A stretch of DNA of 64,000 bases from Hawksworthiomyces lignivorus (lineage: Eukaryota; Ascomycota; Sordariomycetes; Ophiostomatales; Ophiostomataceae), in NCBI GenBank assembly GCA_002917075.1, contig NTMA01000028.1, positions 248,001-312,000 on the forward strand, written 5' to 3'. Below are positions 1 through 11,626 of the stretch, one piece after another. A program made the translations under genes and the position numbers. A model generated the notes under the pieces. The model was not told the DNA's origin and ran no database searches. It was given only the letters and a program-made list of their open reading frames with translations. The stretch's first letter is position 1, and every line of letters begins with the position of its first letter.

Positions 1-428
1 ACGATGGCACCGACGTCGGCTCCCTCGGCGTCCTAGCCGACGGTAGCGTCGAGACCCACCAGTACTCCGTCACCAGCCACAAGCGCAGCCTGCAGGGCGG
101 CGACGACGCCGCCGAGGGCCACCAGGAGCGCCTGCACGCCCGCGGCGGCATCCCGGGCGTGTTCTTCAGCTACGTATGTATTTTTTTTTTTGGGCTCCTC
201 CCCTCTCACCTTCGACTTCTTTCTTTTCAAGCTGCTAACCCAACTTTTCTGCAGGACATCTCGCCCATGAAGGTGATCAACCGCGAGGAGCGTGCCAAGA
301 CGTTTGCGGGCTTCCTGGCCGGCCTGTGCGCCATTATCGGCGGCACACTGACCGTGGCGGCGGCCGTCGATCGCACCGTGTTTGAGGGCGCCACGCGGCT
401 AAAGAAGATGCGGTCGAAGGACCTGTAG
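1..428 (+). CDS. ERV46: ERV46-like ER-Golgi cargo receptor, 3' end (partial)
   Basis: This is the last part of a gene that begins left of the window. Exons are 1-173 and 255-428; the intron (174-254) has a GTATGT donor and a CTGCAG acceptor. The spliced end reads through GIPGVFFSYDISPMKVI, the signature of the Erv41/Erv46 (ERGIC-2/3) lumenal domain just before the last membrane span. That span follows (TFAGFLAGLCAIIGGTLTV), then a short cytosolic tail ending KKMRSKDL. In yeast the Erv41-Erv46 complex cycles between ER and Golgi in COPII and COPI vesicles and retrieves ER residents. Choosing Erv46 over Erv41 rests on the short basic, dilysine-like tail and is likely but not proven from this fragment. 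The 5' part, including the first membrane span, is outside the window. Confidence 0.9.
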   Translation, partial: DGTDVGSLGVLADGSVETHQYSVTSHKRSLQGGDDAAEGHQERLHARGGIPGVFFSYVCIFFFGLLPSHLRLLSFQAANPTFLQDISPMKVINREERAKTFAGFLAGLCAIIGGTLTVAAAVDRTVFEGATRLKKMRSKDL

Positions 429-3400
429 AGGATGGAAGAAAGACGGGCCGGGCGAAAGCGCGCTGGAGAAAGGGACGGGAGGGAGGTTTTATAGGGTTTG
501 TATTTTGTATGCATTTACATGAGGAGTTCTTGTGGGTCTCTCTTTACTGTTCGTTTCTTCTTTTTCTTTTCTGTCACGTCTGTTTTGTGTTTCTGGAAGC
601 CCGAACAAGAAAAAAAAAGAAGACACATCTGCTGGAATATAAAAAAATTGAATGGATCTACATATATGCTGGCCACAACATGCCGTAGAATGGAATGAAG
701 TCGACGGGCTACGATGACCTAAGCCTACGGAAAAGTAAAGCTCATGTTTGAAAGAGGCTACGTCCTGGTCGATCGTGTCGTCGCTTGGCCGCGAAAATGG
801 GGTCAACTACGGAGTAGGTAATGACAGACAGGCAGTAGTTCGTTGACTAGCACAACATGTGCAAAATCCGCTATGTTCTAGCAGAAGCTCAAAACTCCCA
901 TAGTTAAGCAGTAAAGACTCATAGCTCTGTCGCTGCATTCTTGTGTCTGCTTCAAGCACCCCATTGGCTCTTCCACTAAATTGACTCTATTTCCTCTGTT
1001 CGCGTTCTCCTTTTCACAGGCCGGATTGCCAGCTTTCGATAGAGCAATCTGAAACAAGGGAGTTCTGTCTCTCTTTTGGATAGGGTGGCTCATAATCTGA
1101 CTGACAGGCTCCCTGCGTGGCGACTTGACTTGCCAAGACGACGATCATTTACCTCCAACAAGGAACAGCAGCAGCAGACACGAAGCTAGTACCAGTACGG
1201 AGAGTATTTGCAACATAATGTGCGAAATCGCAGATGACGAGAGGAAAAGGGGTGGCAACCAAGACGGCTCAGCGCTGGCAGTCCAACGCATTTGTCGTAA
1301 ATGTACATAGCACGTACGCATATGAGCAACAATGGCTCAGCTGCGAAGCCCTTTCTGATTCCTCCCTGTTGTTTCTTGTCATCGTGGGAAATCTCTATGT
1401 TGCTTCTGCTATTTGTTCTTGGGTGGAAATGAACTGCATTTCTGATCGTACCTGTCTCTTTGTCAGATTGGAAGTGCATGCTGGAAGACGGGCAGGTTCA
1501 GGTTCAGTTCTCGGCTAGCTTCGTAGCTGCATTTGCCTCTTCGCGAAAGGCTAGGTTTCTCTCTCTTGAACGCAAACCTCCTTTGCGTATAGATTTCGTC
1601 TCCCGCTCCTTAGACGAGATTTCGTCAAGCGATGGTTACTGCATGGTCTATATCTGTACAAACGAACATCCGTATCGGGGACAGATGCCCTCCCTACCCT
1701 CCGCCAACTGAACCTATGTATTTCGCTTTTCTTTTATCCCGCAACCCGCTAACTTCAAACTGGGCAAGCCTCCGTTCCCAAAGCACGCGTGACTATTACG
1801 GAGTATGTATATGCTACGAGTATCTTGACAGTTTGTCCTAGCATGTATTAGCATTTTCCTGGGGAGAGCTCCTGGGAGAGCTCCTGGTAGAGCTCCTGGG
1901 AGTTTTGAGCCTAGCTAGATCAATGGATCGCGAGCATCATTGCGGCACTGGTTTTCGGGACCCTTTGAGCCTTCTTATTGCCTTCTTTTTCCCCATTTCC
2001 TTTCCTTGCTTCTTTTGCTTCTTTGCTTCTTTCTTTTCTTTTTCTTCTTTCTTTTCTTCCAATTATTTTGCTTTCTTTTGTTTCATCTGTACGTAATGCA
2101 CAGTTCGAATATTGTCTCCTGGAGGAGGCGAACCTGTTCTCCCTTCCGAGTGGTTGACCAAATTGCCCACCACCCTTGTCCCGCCCTCCCTCCTTTTACG
2201 GAAGGAACCAACCCTTCTGTTGGCCCTGCCCACCCATGGCTCGTTCCTGGTTCCTGCAGCGAAATGAAATAAAAATAAAAAATAAGAAAAGTGAGATATA
2301 CACGTAAAATAAGCCTAGTGAGAACAGACGACCAGCCAAATATCGCACTAATAAGAACAAGAAAGAGTATTGCTCCGTACTCCGCACTCAGAATGAACCC
2401 AGATGCTCATCGCCGCTGTTACACGCGTGTGGGTAAAATGCCTGTGGATCTAGCAGAAGAACTCATATAATATTGCCCGCCGCAATGAGCATGACATATG
2501 TAGTCTGTAAAGAAGAGAGCGCCACTCAAACAAGAGTGAGCCTCCATGTATCGTGGGAACAGGAGGGTAGAAAGAGCAGCTAACCTGCGTTCACCACCGC
2601 GGACTTGTGTCAGGCGCTGCTAGCACGTAATGCGATTTTTGAAGAGGATTGTTCTCTAATCAAGCAAGAAGCACACCGTATTCCAGTGCTCATCCTTCAG
2701 CATGGTGCACAGCTGCTACCGATTCCTGCGCAACAGAGAGGCACTGTCAGATACATTGGATGAGTCTAACTTTTCTTTTATAAATAAGTAGTGGCTTCTC
2801 CGATGCACCGCCTCTGCGTGAGATGGTCTGTCCGATGGGCTGCGCGTACTCGGATTTGCTCACGCTTTCTGGCTTGATGGGCTGCCATTTAGTTTCCTGT
2901 TTTATGGTCTTGGTTTTTTTGGGGAGGGATTCCGTGTGCCAGTCTCTATGTTTATGTGTTGCGCCTCCTCTGTTTTGCCTCTTGGCGCCACCAACATCGT
3001 GAGAGAGACGTATGTAAGATGCGGCTGTCGCCTGTCAGCACCTTAGTACTAGACGCTAATACTCCGTACACCCACACGAAAGATACTAGGATGGCCTCTC
3101 GATACTGCAATGCAGCTAACGAGACCGAAAGTGCGGCCTTGTGGCGTCTCCAGGCTGCACGTCGTCCATGCAGCAACCGGTTGGCCAAAACAGAAGGCAC
3201 AGCAATTGAAAATACCGCAGAGGATCTCTGTGGTGCGTCCGAGTGCACAAGCTTTTGCGTACATACAACGTATGTACACACACACACCTGTTGCACTCCA
3301 AACTTGATAGGAACTAATTAAAAATATCTCGACGATACTTAATTTCCCTTTGTTCGGTTCTCCATTTTCTTCGCTTGCTCTGTTTCCTTCTCCAGTCCAC

Positions 3401-6110
3401 TAGTAATTCTTTTTATTAGCGTATTTTCTTGGTGCGCACCCAAGTGGGTCGTGTCTGCCAAATTTGGGATTCTTTTATATTTAAAGCCCATCGTATCAGA
3501 GACTTCCTGACCTCTAATATTTGTTTGTCTTCTACGGAGTACAGAACAACTGCACTAGGTCTCCCTGAGACCTGTTGACAGCCTCCCTGTATCGTCGTGC
3601 CAAATATGTGTACACAAACATTATTTCGTATAGCGCAAGCCACTCTCCCCACAACGGCTTCTTTTTTTTACCTGTGCTCCACCATCCCTCCCAGCGGAGA
3701 AGCAATTTTCTTATGCGAATGTATACGAGTGTGTACGGAGTACACGCCCTCGTACATGCTCTGCCCATAGAGACACCCTGAAGACTGTATTTATTGCAAT
3801 AGTATTGATTGCATGTGCTGTATCTTGGCACTCCAGAACCCATGCTCCGTACTCTAAGTATAGTTTTTCTGTGGACATGCTCCATTCTCCGTGCTATACG
3901 CAAATAAAACGGCGCCCAACGTTCGCTCGCTCCTCCTAGGCTGGACCCAGCAAGTCTCCCGTCCGCTGCTCTTTGCCAGTTCTCCCCTGGTTCTCCTCCC
4001 TCTTGTGATCATCGCTTCTCCTTTCGTCGTTGAGGGCTCTCTTCTTCGTCACCACTTTTCCTTCTGTGCCCTTCTCGGCTTGGTCTCTCACAATCTCTCG
4101 CGACGCCTCCATCGCAATCTCTCGATCGATCGCGTGCGCCCATAGAGCCAAAGCAAATCAAATACACGTACGCCGAGGATGCACACAGCAGACGAAAGAG
4201 GAATAGAAGGAGGCAAACCACACAGAAAACCGCTATGCCTGTTTTGCCTTTGAATTCGTAGCAGGCGCCTGAGCAGCAACAGCAGCAGCAGTAGTAGTAC
4301 ACTGTGCTCGAGTCGCTGTTTGTGTGATTCTCTGTTTTGGCTGGCATTCCGCCTTTCGTCATTTCACGTTCCTTTTCTTTTTCTGTGCATCTTCTTATTT
4401 CTTGGTTCCCCTCACTTATTTCTTTTCTTGTGCCACTTCACTTCTTGCAACTCTTATACGACGTAGGGGTCAATTTCCTCTCTCCCTCCTCTGCTGGGAT
4501 CGTCATTGCAGAAAGGCCGTCCGTTTCTGAAGATCCATCTTCTCTCCTCCGCCCTCCTCCCCCCTGTTTCTTCTCTGCCCTCCACCCACCCCTGCTCGGC
4601 CGTTCTACCATTCCACAATACGACCCTCCTGCTCCGTATTTTCTGTTTTGCCCGTTTCCCCTTTTCCTCGTCTCCTTCCATTCCAACGACCAGTACCCCC
4701 TCCTCGCCGCCCAATGTTATCTGCTTGAGTACCCGACTTGCCTCATTTTGGACGTTGGACCTGCTCCGTCACGTCCTTGTCGGTTCAGTCGTTCGCTAAA
4801 CAAACCAGACCCGACACAGTACTGTTCGCTTCCTTTCACGATTTTCCTTGTTTTTTCGCTGCCTTTTTTTTGCTTTTCGTTCCATTCGTTTCTTTGTCAA
4901 ATAGACATCCAGTAGCAGACAAAGGCAAGCTCTGGCTCTTGACTGCGCATTCACTCTTTCATCGCCGTTCTTTTCCACTAGAACATATCAAAATTACAAG
5001 CACAAGCCAGTCTTATCTCGCACCCGACGACAGACAGCCCGACAACGACGACAACGACGCACTCGTGCTCATTCATCATAGTCATAGAAGCTGTACCTGC
5101 GACCACCCGAATCTCGGTATACGAGAGATAGGCTTTTCTCTCTCTCTCACTCACAAGCACACTCGCATTCTCTTTGCATTGCATCACCAATCACTCGAGC
5201 CTACTGCGCTCTTAATACGGCATCTTAATTCTCGCCTCCTCCTCTTCAGCCCTTCTCTTCAGCCCTTTTGTTCTTCTTCAGCCAATTTATCCCCGTGCCT
5301 TCTACCTGCGACCCGTCCAAGAAGTAAAAGGGTAAGGGAAGAGAAAGCAGAAACGACCAGGAGCATCGATTTTCGCTGCACGCATGCATCGAACCTTCTT
5401 TGCGCACGTCGATCCCGCATTACTGGACGCATTCTCCCGTGTTCTTCTTGTCCGTTTCATCGTTTGGTCTGACTTCATCATTTTATGCGAATCGCCCTCA
5501 ACTGCGCATGCCATAGGCTAAGCAGACCCCAACTTCAGGACGAGCAATTCAGCAGGGAAAAGAAGGCCAAAAAAACAGGAACCCAACGTCCAAACCAAGC
5601 CACAACCAGGCGATATCGACCCTTACTTTCTCCTTGCGTCCAGTCTCTTGAACATTTGTTTAGGATAGTGGCGCGACCTGTTGCATCATTCACTATTCTT
5701 TCACTGTGTCTCTTATTATTCACGTTGCCTCCGCAGCCTGTCTCTCCTCCTTTTCACTTCTTCGACGACAGTCTTGTTTCTCCCATCTTTGACGTATTCT
5801 TTGCCCTCTAGTTGGCTGGTGCAGGACGCTTTTACCTTGTTTAAACAGAAGCGCATAAGAGATCGCTCAAAATAGATCGGGCGACTTTTCCGCCACCACT
5901 GTCGGCCGCAGCTTTTTAAAGAAAAAAAAAGGATACCGCCAGCCGCCATCCGCAAACGTATCCCATAAATACGAGCAACAGAGGCGGATTCCCTTTTGAC
6001 CGAGTCGACCCAATTTAAGGCCCCTATGATCTTGGTGCGCCGAGGACTCGGGGCCATCATCTCCTTATGAAATTCTTCTTCATCTATCAACACTCGCTGC
6101 ACTTATCATC
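429..6110. other. Gene-free region with repeats and a long pyrimidine-rich leader
   Basis: I see no supported gene here. Short open frames exist but have no recognisable domain or convincing splice pattern. Positions 429-3900 hold the ERV46 3' flank, a 12-bp tandem repeat (1865-1900) and five copies of TACGGAGTA/TACTCCGTA (808, 1797, 3060, 3533, 3734). From about 3950 to 6000 the plus strand is strongly CT-rich, as expected for the promoter and 5' leader of the gene starting at 6111. Open frames of up to 244 codons in this tract have CT-biased composition and look non-coding. Confidence 0.6.
1865..1900. repeat. Three tandem copies of a 12-bp unit
   Basis: AGAGCTCCTGG followed by G or T is repeated three times with a period of 12 bp. 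Each unit contains the palindrome GAGCTC. It lies between genes, and no function is evident. Confidence 0.85.
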
Positions 6111-8773
6111 ATGACCGCACCGAGGCCCAATTTCATCGACGTGCGCTCGCAGTCGCAGACGTCCCTCACGCGGCCGCTGAAGTCGCCTCGACTCCATGTC
6201 GCCGGCGATGTCCCGCCCGAGCTGTCACCCCTCGACGCCTTTGCGCTCCAGAGCCGCCTGCTGGCGAAGCAGCTGCAGGAGAGCGCCAAAGCGGATAACA
6301 GGGTGAGCCGCCTTCCGCCTCTGACCACGTCCAGCCCCCTTGTCATGCAAGGCCGCTCAGAGTACTTCCGCTCCTTATCACATGATTCCTATTCGGACGG
6401 CGACAATGGCGACTCGCCGAGTCACCCCAACCAACAGCCGCACTCCGCCTCATCACAGCCTCTGACGCCGACCGGCTTCAGGCCCGAAGTGGAAGAGCCT
6501 TCTGTGCGGCCTCGCTCCATGCATCCGCGCATGAGCCGCATCCCACCCACTCCCGACGAGGAAAACATGCCGCCGCCAGTGCCGGCATACGCACGCGAGC
6601 GCCAGCTTTCTATGCAGACCATGGACGAATCGCTTGAAGATGGCGGTCCTACCCTGTTTGGAGCGCGGCGAGAACGCTCGCCGTCGCCGATGGCTGAAGC
6701 AGATGATGTCTTTGAGTCGCCACTGCAGAGAGAAGCCACCGCGTCCACTATGGAGTCCGGCGTGTCTGGCGTGTCTGGCGTGTCTGAGCCAGCTGTGCGG
6801 GAGACACAAGCAGCCCGAGAACCGCGATCATCACAGGAACGAGGACTGCACGAGGTGGAGTCGCAACAACAACAGCTGCCAGAACCATCGCGGCACCTTC
6901 TATCTCAATCACCCCAATCGCATCACCCGCAGCAATATCACCAGCCGCCTACATCCCAACCTTTCTCCTTTGGCAATTCTAATCCCACCCCTGGATTGCA
7001 TTCTCTTACTCAGTCTCCGGAGAGGATCCCCGCCAAGAACTCTTTCGACTCTAGTATGGGCGGCCTTGCTCCGCCGCGCCCGCTGTTCCCGAAGCGGTCT
7101 TCTAGCATCATGTCGTCCCCCCTGGAGCCGACGGACGAGGACGGCCGCAGCATGATGGGCGCATCATTCCACTCGCTTGGCGCCCCCCGCAAGCTGTCGA
7201 ACAGCAGTAGCTTGGTGTCGCCTGGGTTTGGCTCCTTTCAGAGGTCACCGTCGTTCGGTTCCGACATGTCTGCACCACTGCCACGGCCTTCTTTCAACTT
7301 CTCTCGTCCTCTTAGCCGCGTGGGCACGCCAGGCCTCGAGAGCCCCGCACGGCAGGCGTCTTCTGACAGCCACACCTCTTACAGCCAGAGCCAGTCTTCT
7401 TTTGTTCTCGCAGACGACACCGCGAACACTCCTATCAGCATGCACAGCGAGGGTTTCCCGGACTCCTCGTCGTCTCAGCCTGATGACACCCGGCCAGCTG
7501 CGCCTTCGTACATCTACTCCAAATACTCTCTGCCGCGTGGCAAGATGCTCCAGCGTGGTGGGCCCCTGTCTCCAGACATGCCGCCGCCGGCTTCCTTCCA
7601 GTGGGAGCAGCCGATGGTGCCGCCAAGCAATGTGCAGACGCTCCCTCTGGGAGGGCAGGCTCCGCCGTCTCCACCTACTCGCCCGTCTAGCTCGAATGGC
7701 GTGTTTCCGCGCCCCTCTCTCGAGCGGACCAAGCTGAGCACCGAGATTCTGGTGCCTATGGCGCAGCCCTCGCCCAACCCGAGTAGACCGTCTACGGAGG
7801 GCAGTCGCTCTTTCGAAGACTCGCGCGGCCGCACATTGACATCGGCTGCACACGAGCCGTCTCCGCGCGGCAGGACCCCCATGTCCGTGAAAACCACAAC
7901 GACAGGCGGGACGAGCGATTCCGCTAGCACGCTGAAGCCGCGATCCATGAACTCGCTGGCTTCCGCTGCCGAGATCCCGGCCGAAGAGCACGTTGACAAG
8001 GCCATTTCTCTGCACGAAAAGGGCCTCCTAAATGAGTCTACGTATCACCTCCGCCACGCTGCCCGGCAGGGTCACCCCACGGGCATGCTGCTGTACGCTC
8101 TGGCCTGTCGCCACGGCTGGGGGATGCGCGCCAATCCGAGAGAGGGAGCTGAGTGGCTAAGGAAGGCCGCCGACTGTGCCAGTCTGGAGATTGCCGACGA
8201 TGAGGCCCAGATCAAGCAGGGCAAGAACGTCGATGTTCTCGAGCAGAAGACCCGCAAGGCACAGTTTGCCCTGAGCATCTACGAGCTGGGCGTGAGCTAC
8301 ATGAACGGCTGGGGAATCGACCAAGACAAGGCCCTGGCTCTGCGCTGCTTTGAGATCGCTGGATGTAAGTAGCAGATTTGCTTACTGGTCTTTTTTTTTT
8401 TCGGTGCACCTACTGACATAACTCTTATTTAGCTTGGGGCGACGTGGATGCCTTAGCCGAAGCCGGCTTCTGCTATGCTCAAGGCATCGGCTGCAAGAAG
8501 AATCTAAAGAGGAGCGCCTACTTCTACCGACAAGCTGAGGCAAAGGGCATGAGCATGGTTGGTAACAGCTGGTATGTGTGACATCCACAAGCAAAAAAAA
8601 CATGAAATTCTTGTTTTGTTCTGGCTGCTAACGTGATTTTGTTCCCTGATAGGATTCACAAATCCAAGTACAACGATGACAAACCCCTTAAGTCTCCCGG
8701 CCTCAGCAAGGAGCAAAAGGTGCGGTCAAAGTCTCGGTCGAGAAACATCTTTGGCAAGAAGCACAACTCTTAA
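6111..8773 (+). CDS. Sel1-repeat protein, Nif1/Dsf2-like
   Basis: Exons are 6111-8364, 8433-8571 and 8653-8773, encoding 837 residues. Introns have GTAAGT and GTATGT donors and TTTAG and GATAG acceptors. Residues 1 to about 620 are a long Ser/Pro/Gln-rich disordered region with many SP sites. From about 635 onward there are Sel1/TPR-like repeats, for example GHPTGMLLYALACRHGWG and WGDVDALAEAGFCYAQGIG, followed by AEAKGMSMVGNSWIHKSKY and a basic tail. This arrangement (disordered N-terminus, few C-terminal Sel1 repeats, GNSWI block) matches fungal proteins named after fission yeast Nif1, an inhibitor of the mitotic regulator Nim1/Cdr1, and budding yeast Dsf2. The cell-cycle role is inferred from family naming. 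Other Sel1 scaffolds such as chitin synthase activators are less likely given the short repeat region. The start at 6111 is the first ATG of a long frame after a CT-rich leader. Confidence 0.82.
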
Positions 8774-9681
8774 TGCAGCCCCATTCTTCTTTTCACTCTT
8801 CTTTTCCTCCTCTTAGCTAAGCCGCCTTTCAAACGAAATTTTCTTTATACCCCCGTGTTCGTGTCTTCCCATCATATCTTTGCGCGTCTTTTTGAGTCAT
8901 GATGCAAAACGACTATCACGCTGCACACATGTTGCTTTTGGTTTATTTTCATGGGCAGGCGTTTTATTTTAAAGAGGCTTTTGTCTCAATTTATTACTTC
9001 TATCTTACGGGCCGCAGAGGCGCGTGCAGGCTTTCATTGTTTAACTCTTATTTTCAGAGGTTATGGGCTAGGTGAGGAAGAGGTGGTTAGCAAGAAACAC
9101 ATTGTGGTAGTTGTTCATATGTCGCACTGGGGCTCAGTACAAAAAAAAGGCATTGTCGCAACCGATGTCTCTCTTCGCTTTGTTTCTGGCCTGCGTTGTA
9201 CCCTTCGAGCATGTTCAGGATCGATAGTGCTCGTATGGATTGCATTCCCTTTAGAGTACTGAAATATAGATTTCTTACAATATACTCATAAGTTCTGTGA
9301 GACCACTTGCAACTCTTGTTGTCATATTGTTGTAAATGTGCATTGAATAAAAACAAAAGTAATGCTTTGTATACTTTGTATGTGCATTGCACATTGGAAA
9401 GTATCTAGCATGTAGAACTCGTGCACATATGTTTGTTCCTTGTGAAAATAGTTTCAGCATAGTAGATTTTTTTTTTATTGGCCCTGCCTCTCTACTCTCT
9501 CCGGCTTTGCTAATTAAATGGTAATACACGGAATTTACACATCCAACAAACGGGGGCAAAGCTACAGAGAACGTAGCCCAGCCATTTCATATTTTGAATG
9601 GCGGTTTCCCCTCTGAGCTCTTCCAACCCCTTTACGCTTCTCCGGTCCCGCCTGGACGCCCCGGCCCCGTCACACCGCTCT
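8774..9681. other. Convergent 3' flanks
   Basis: This stretch lies between the ends of two convergent genes and should contain both 3' UTRs. It is AT-rich, with T-runs and an AATAAA-like site near 9346. No gene is supported. Confidence 0.6.
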
Positions 9682-10576
9682 TTATGGGTCGACCTCCATC
9701 TTCGAGTCATCTTCTGCGGGCAGGTCGTGGACGGTGACAAAGTTGCCCATATCCTCTTTGCGGATGGTGACCTTCTCGTTGAGCACGGCGGTGGTGCCCT
9801 TGGGGAAGGTGTAGTTGCGCAGCTTGGGCACGCGCTGGTTGGGCTTGATGTAGTTGCGCAGTAGCGAGGTCTTGTCGGCGGTGATGACGGCGACGTCGAC
9901 GTTGCTGCCGGAGCCGAGATCGTTGAAGATGCCGGCCATGATGGCCTCGCTGCACAGGGCGACAGCGGCGTCGCGCGAGAGCTGGGGCTGCCACTTAGTC
10001 TCGAACATGGCCATGGCGGCCAGCGAGCCCGAGCCCATGGTGACGTAGGGCAGCTTGTCGGTGCTACCGTGGGCGTGCACGGTGAAGAGGTGCGTGCCGG
10101 TGGGGTCGACGCCGGCCACGACCAGGTAGGCGCCCACGTAACCCTGGTAGCGGAACAGGTGCTGCTTGAGCATCGTCATGCAGGTGACGACGTGCGGCTT
10201 GCGGCCCGTCGACAGAGAGTGCAGCTCCAGCTGCGACGAGATGATGGCCGTCGTGAACTCGGTGTCGGCGGCCGTGCCGGCGCCGGCGCACCAGATCTGC
10301 GGTGCGATGTAGTGCAGCTTCTCGCAGTTCTTGTCGGCGACGATGGGGCCCGACGTGGCGCGGGTGTCGGCGGCGATCTGCAGAGTAAAAAAAAAACTAT
10401 TAGGCACAAGACAGAACATAGACTGAGGTGAGCGCTCTAGGGGAACTCACCACCACACCGCCGTCAAAGATGCAGCCGACGATGGTCGTGCCGGTGCTGG
10501 TGGCCTTGGGCAGCGGCACGCCGCGCGCGTGCAGCGCCGCATTGCGGTTGTAGTTTGAGAAGTCGAAGCCGGGCAT
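9682..10576 (-). CDS. PUP1: 20S proteasome subunit beta-2 (trypsin-like)
   Basis: Minus-strand exons are 10576-10451 and 10377-9682, giving 273 residues. The intron (10450-10378) has a GTGAGT donor and a CTGCAG acceptor. The N-terminus [12 protein letters not shown] is the usual fungal beta-2 start. A propeptide runs to Gly29, and the mature chain would begin at Thr30 ([13 protein letters not shown]), the catalytic N-terminal threonine exposed by autocleavage. Next come the hallmark IAADTRAT, the conserved KNCEKLHYI segment and [11 protein letters not shown]. The C-terminal extension after [13 protein letters not shown] is typical of beta-2, where it wraps around beta-3. This subunit gives the trypsin-like activity of the 20S core in nucleus and cytosol. 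The gene is divergent from NUP159, with about 1.05 kb between start codons. A near-match to the proteasome box GGTGGCAAA lies about 235 bp upstream. Confidence 0.97.
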
Positions 10577-11626
10577 GGTGTGGGTAGCAGAGCGGAAGAG
10601 GTAAAATCGGTGGCCTTCCTAGAGGACAGGAAGACGCTGTGACGCTTCCTTGGGTTTTGTTTCTGCTCCGTGCGAGTCGTTCGCCGGATTCTCGAATTCG
10701 TCAGAGCTATGGGTTCGAGAAAGTCGGCCAGGAAGTCGAATGCCGTCAGGAAGGGCGATAGAGATTTGAAATCTACTCTTCGCCAAAACGGGGAGATTTC
10801 CCTAGAGGTGGCAATTCGTATAGAATGAGAGAAATGAGATGATGTTGTTGTTCGAGGAGGTTGTTGTACGAGAGAGAGAGAAAGACGCAGTCGAATGGCC
10901 CAGCTTTGTGCTCTGCTACGGATGACGAGGCTAAAAAGCTGCCTTCGCAGCACAAGCAGCAGTGCTAGGAACAGCCAGCAGCTCTGAGACGCGCCGACCC
11001 CCTTTGCCTGGCGACCATCTGCTGGCTGTGATTGGTCTCTTCTATGACAGCCCCATAAATTGAATAGCTGCTGAGCTTTGCACACGTGACTCTGCTGACT
11101 AGTTAGTTGGGACGGAAGGTACGACCATATGCAGGTGGTGATTAGGCAGGAAAGTGTACAGGGAGCTCTGGGCGCTTGCCTGTTGTGGTCGCGGCAGCGC
11201 GTCTCCTAAAAAAAAGTCTCTGGGGGTCCCCAAAAATGAAAAAAGCAGTCAGGTCAGCGCCAGCCTGCGAGAAACAAACCGACACAAACAAATAGACGCC
11301 GACCACGACAGACGGCCACTTCGCAACCCGAACAGAGGATTGATCTTTTCGTTTCTTCTTCTGCTATCCCTCTTGTTGATTTATTCAGAGCGGCCCATTG
11401 AGTGTGTGTACTTGCATTTGAACGCTAATTTCTCTTGATCCATAAATACAAACAACGAGAATCGAGTTGGCCAGCCCCCTTGGGTCCTGCGAGGCCCTTC
11501 CTTTGAAACAAATACATACGACACAGCAGCCCGACCGCAAGGCAATAGCAGAAACTGCCTCCGTCACCGCAAGGTCCATCGACGGCATTTCTGGGCTGCT
11601 ATCCAGCGGCTGCAGCGCGAGTGAAG
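10577..11626. promoter_or_regulatory. Divergent promoter region of PUP1 and NUP159
   Basis: About 1,050 bp separate the two start codons, and no gene is supported here. On the PUP1 side the coding-sense sequence (minus) is CT-rich for about 300 bp. GGTGGCAAT at 10807-10815 differs by one base from the yeast proteasome-associated control element. Confidence 0.5.
10807..10815 (+). promoter_or_regulatory. PACE-like box near PUP1
   Basis: GGTGGCAAT matches 8 of 9 bases of the Rpn4-bound proteasome element GGTGGCAAA known from budding yeast. It sits about 235 bp upstream of the PUP1 start. A single 8/9 match can arise by chance, and Rpn4 usage in this lineage is not shown here. Confidence 0.25.

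Noticed and set aside
4738..5472. 244-codon frame upstream of the Nif1-like gene
   Set aside because: It lies in a CT-rich leader, its composition is driven by Ser/Leu/Phe/Pro codons, and it has no domain or conserved-looking segment.
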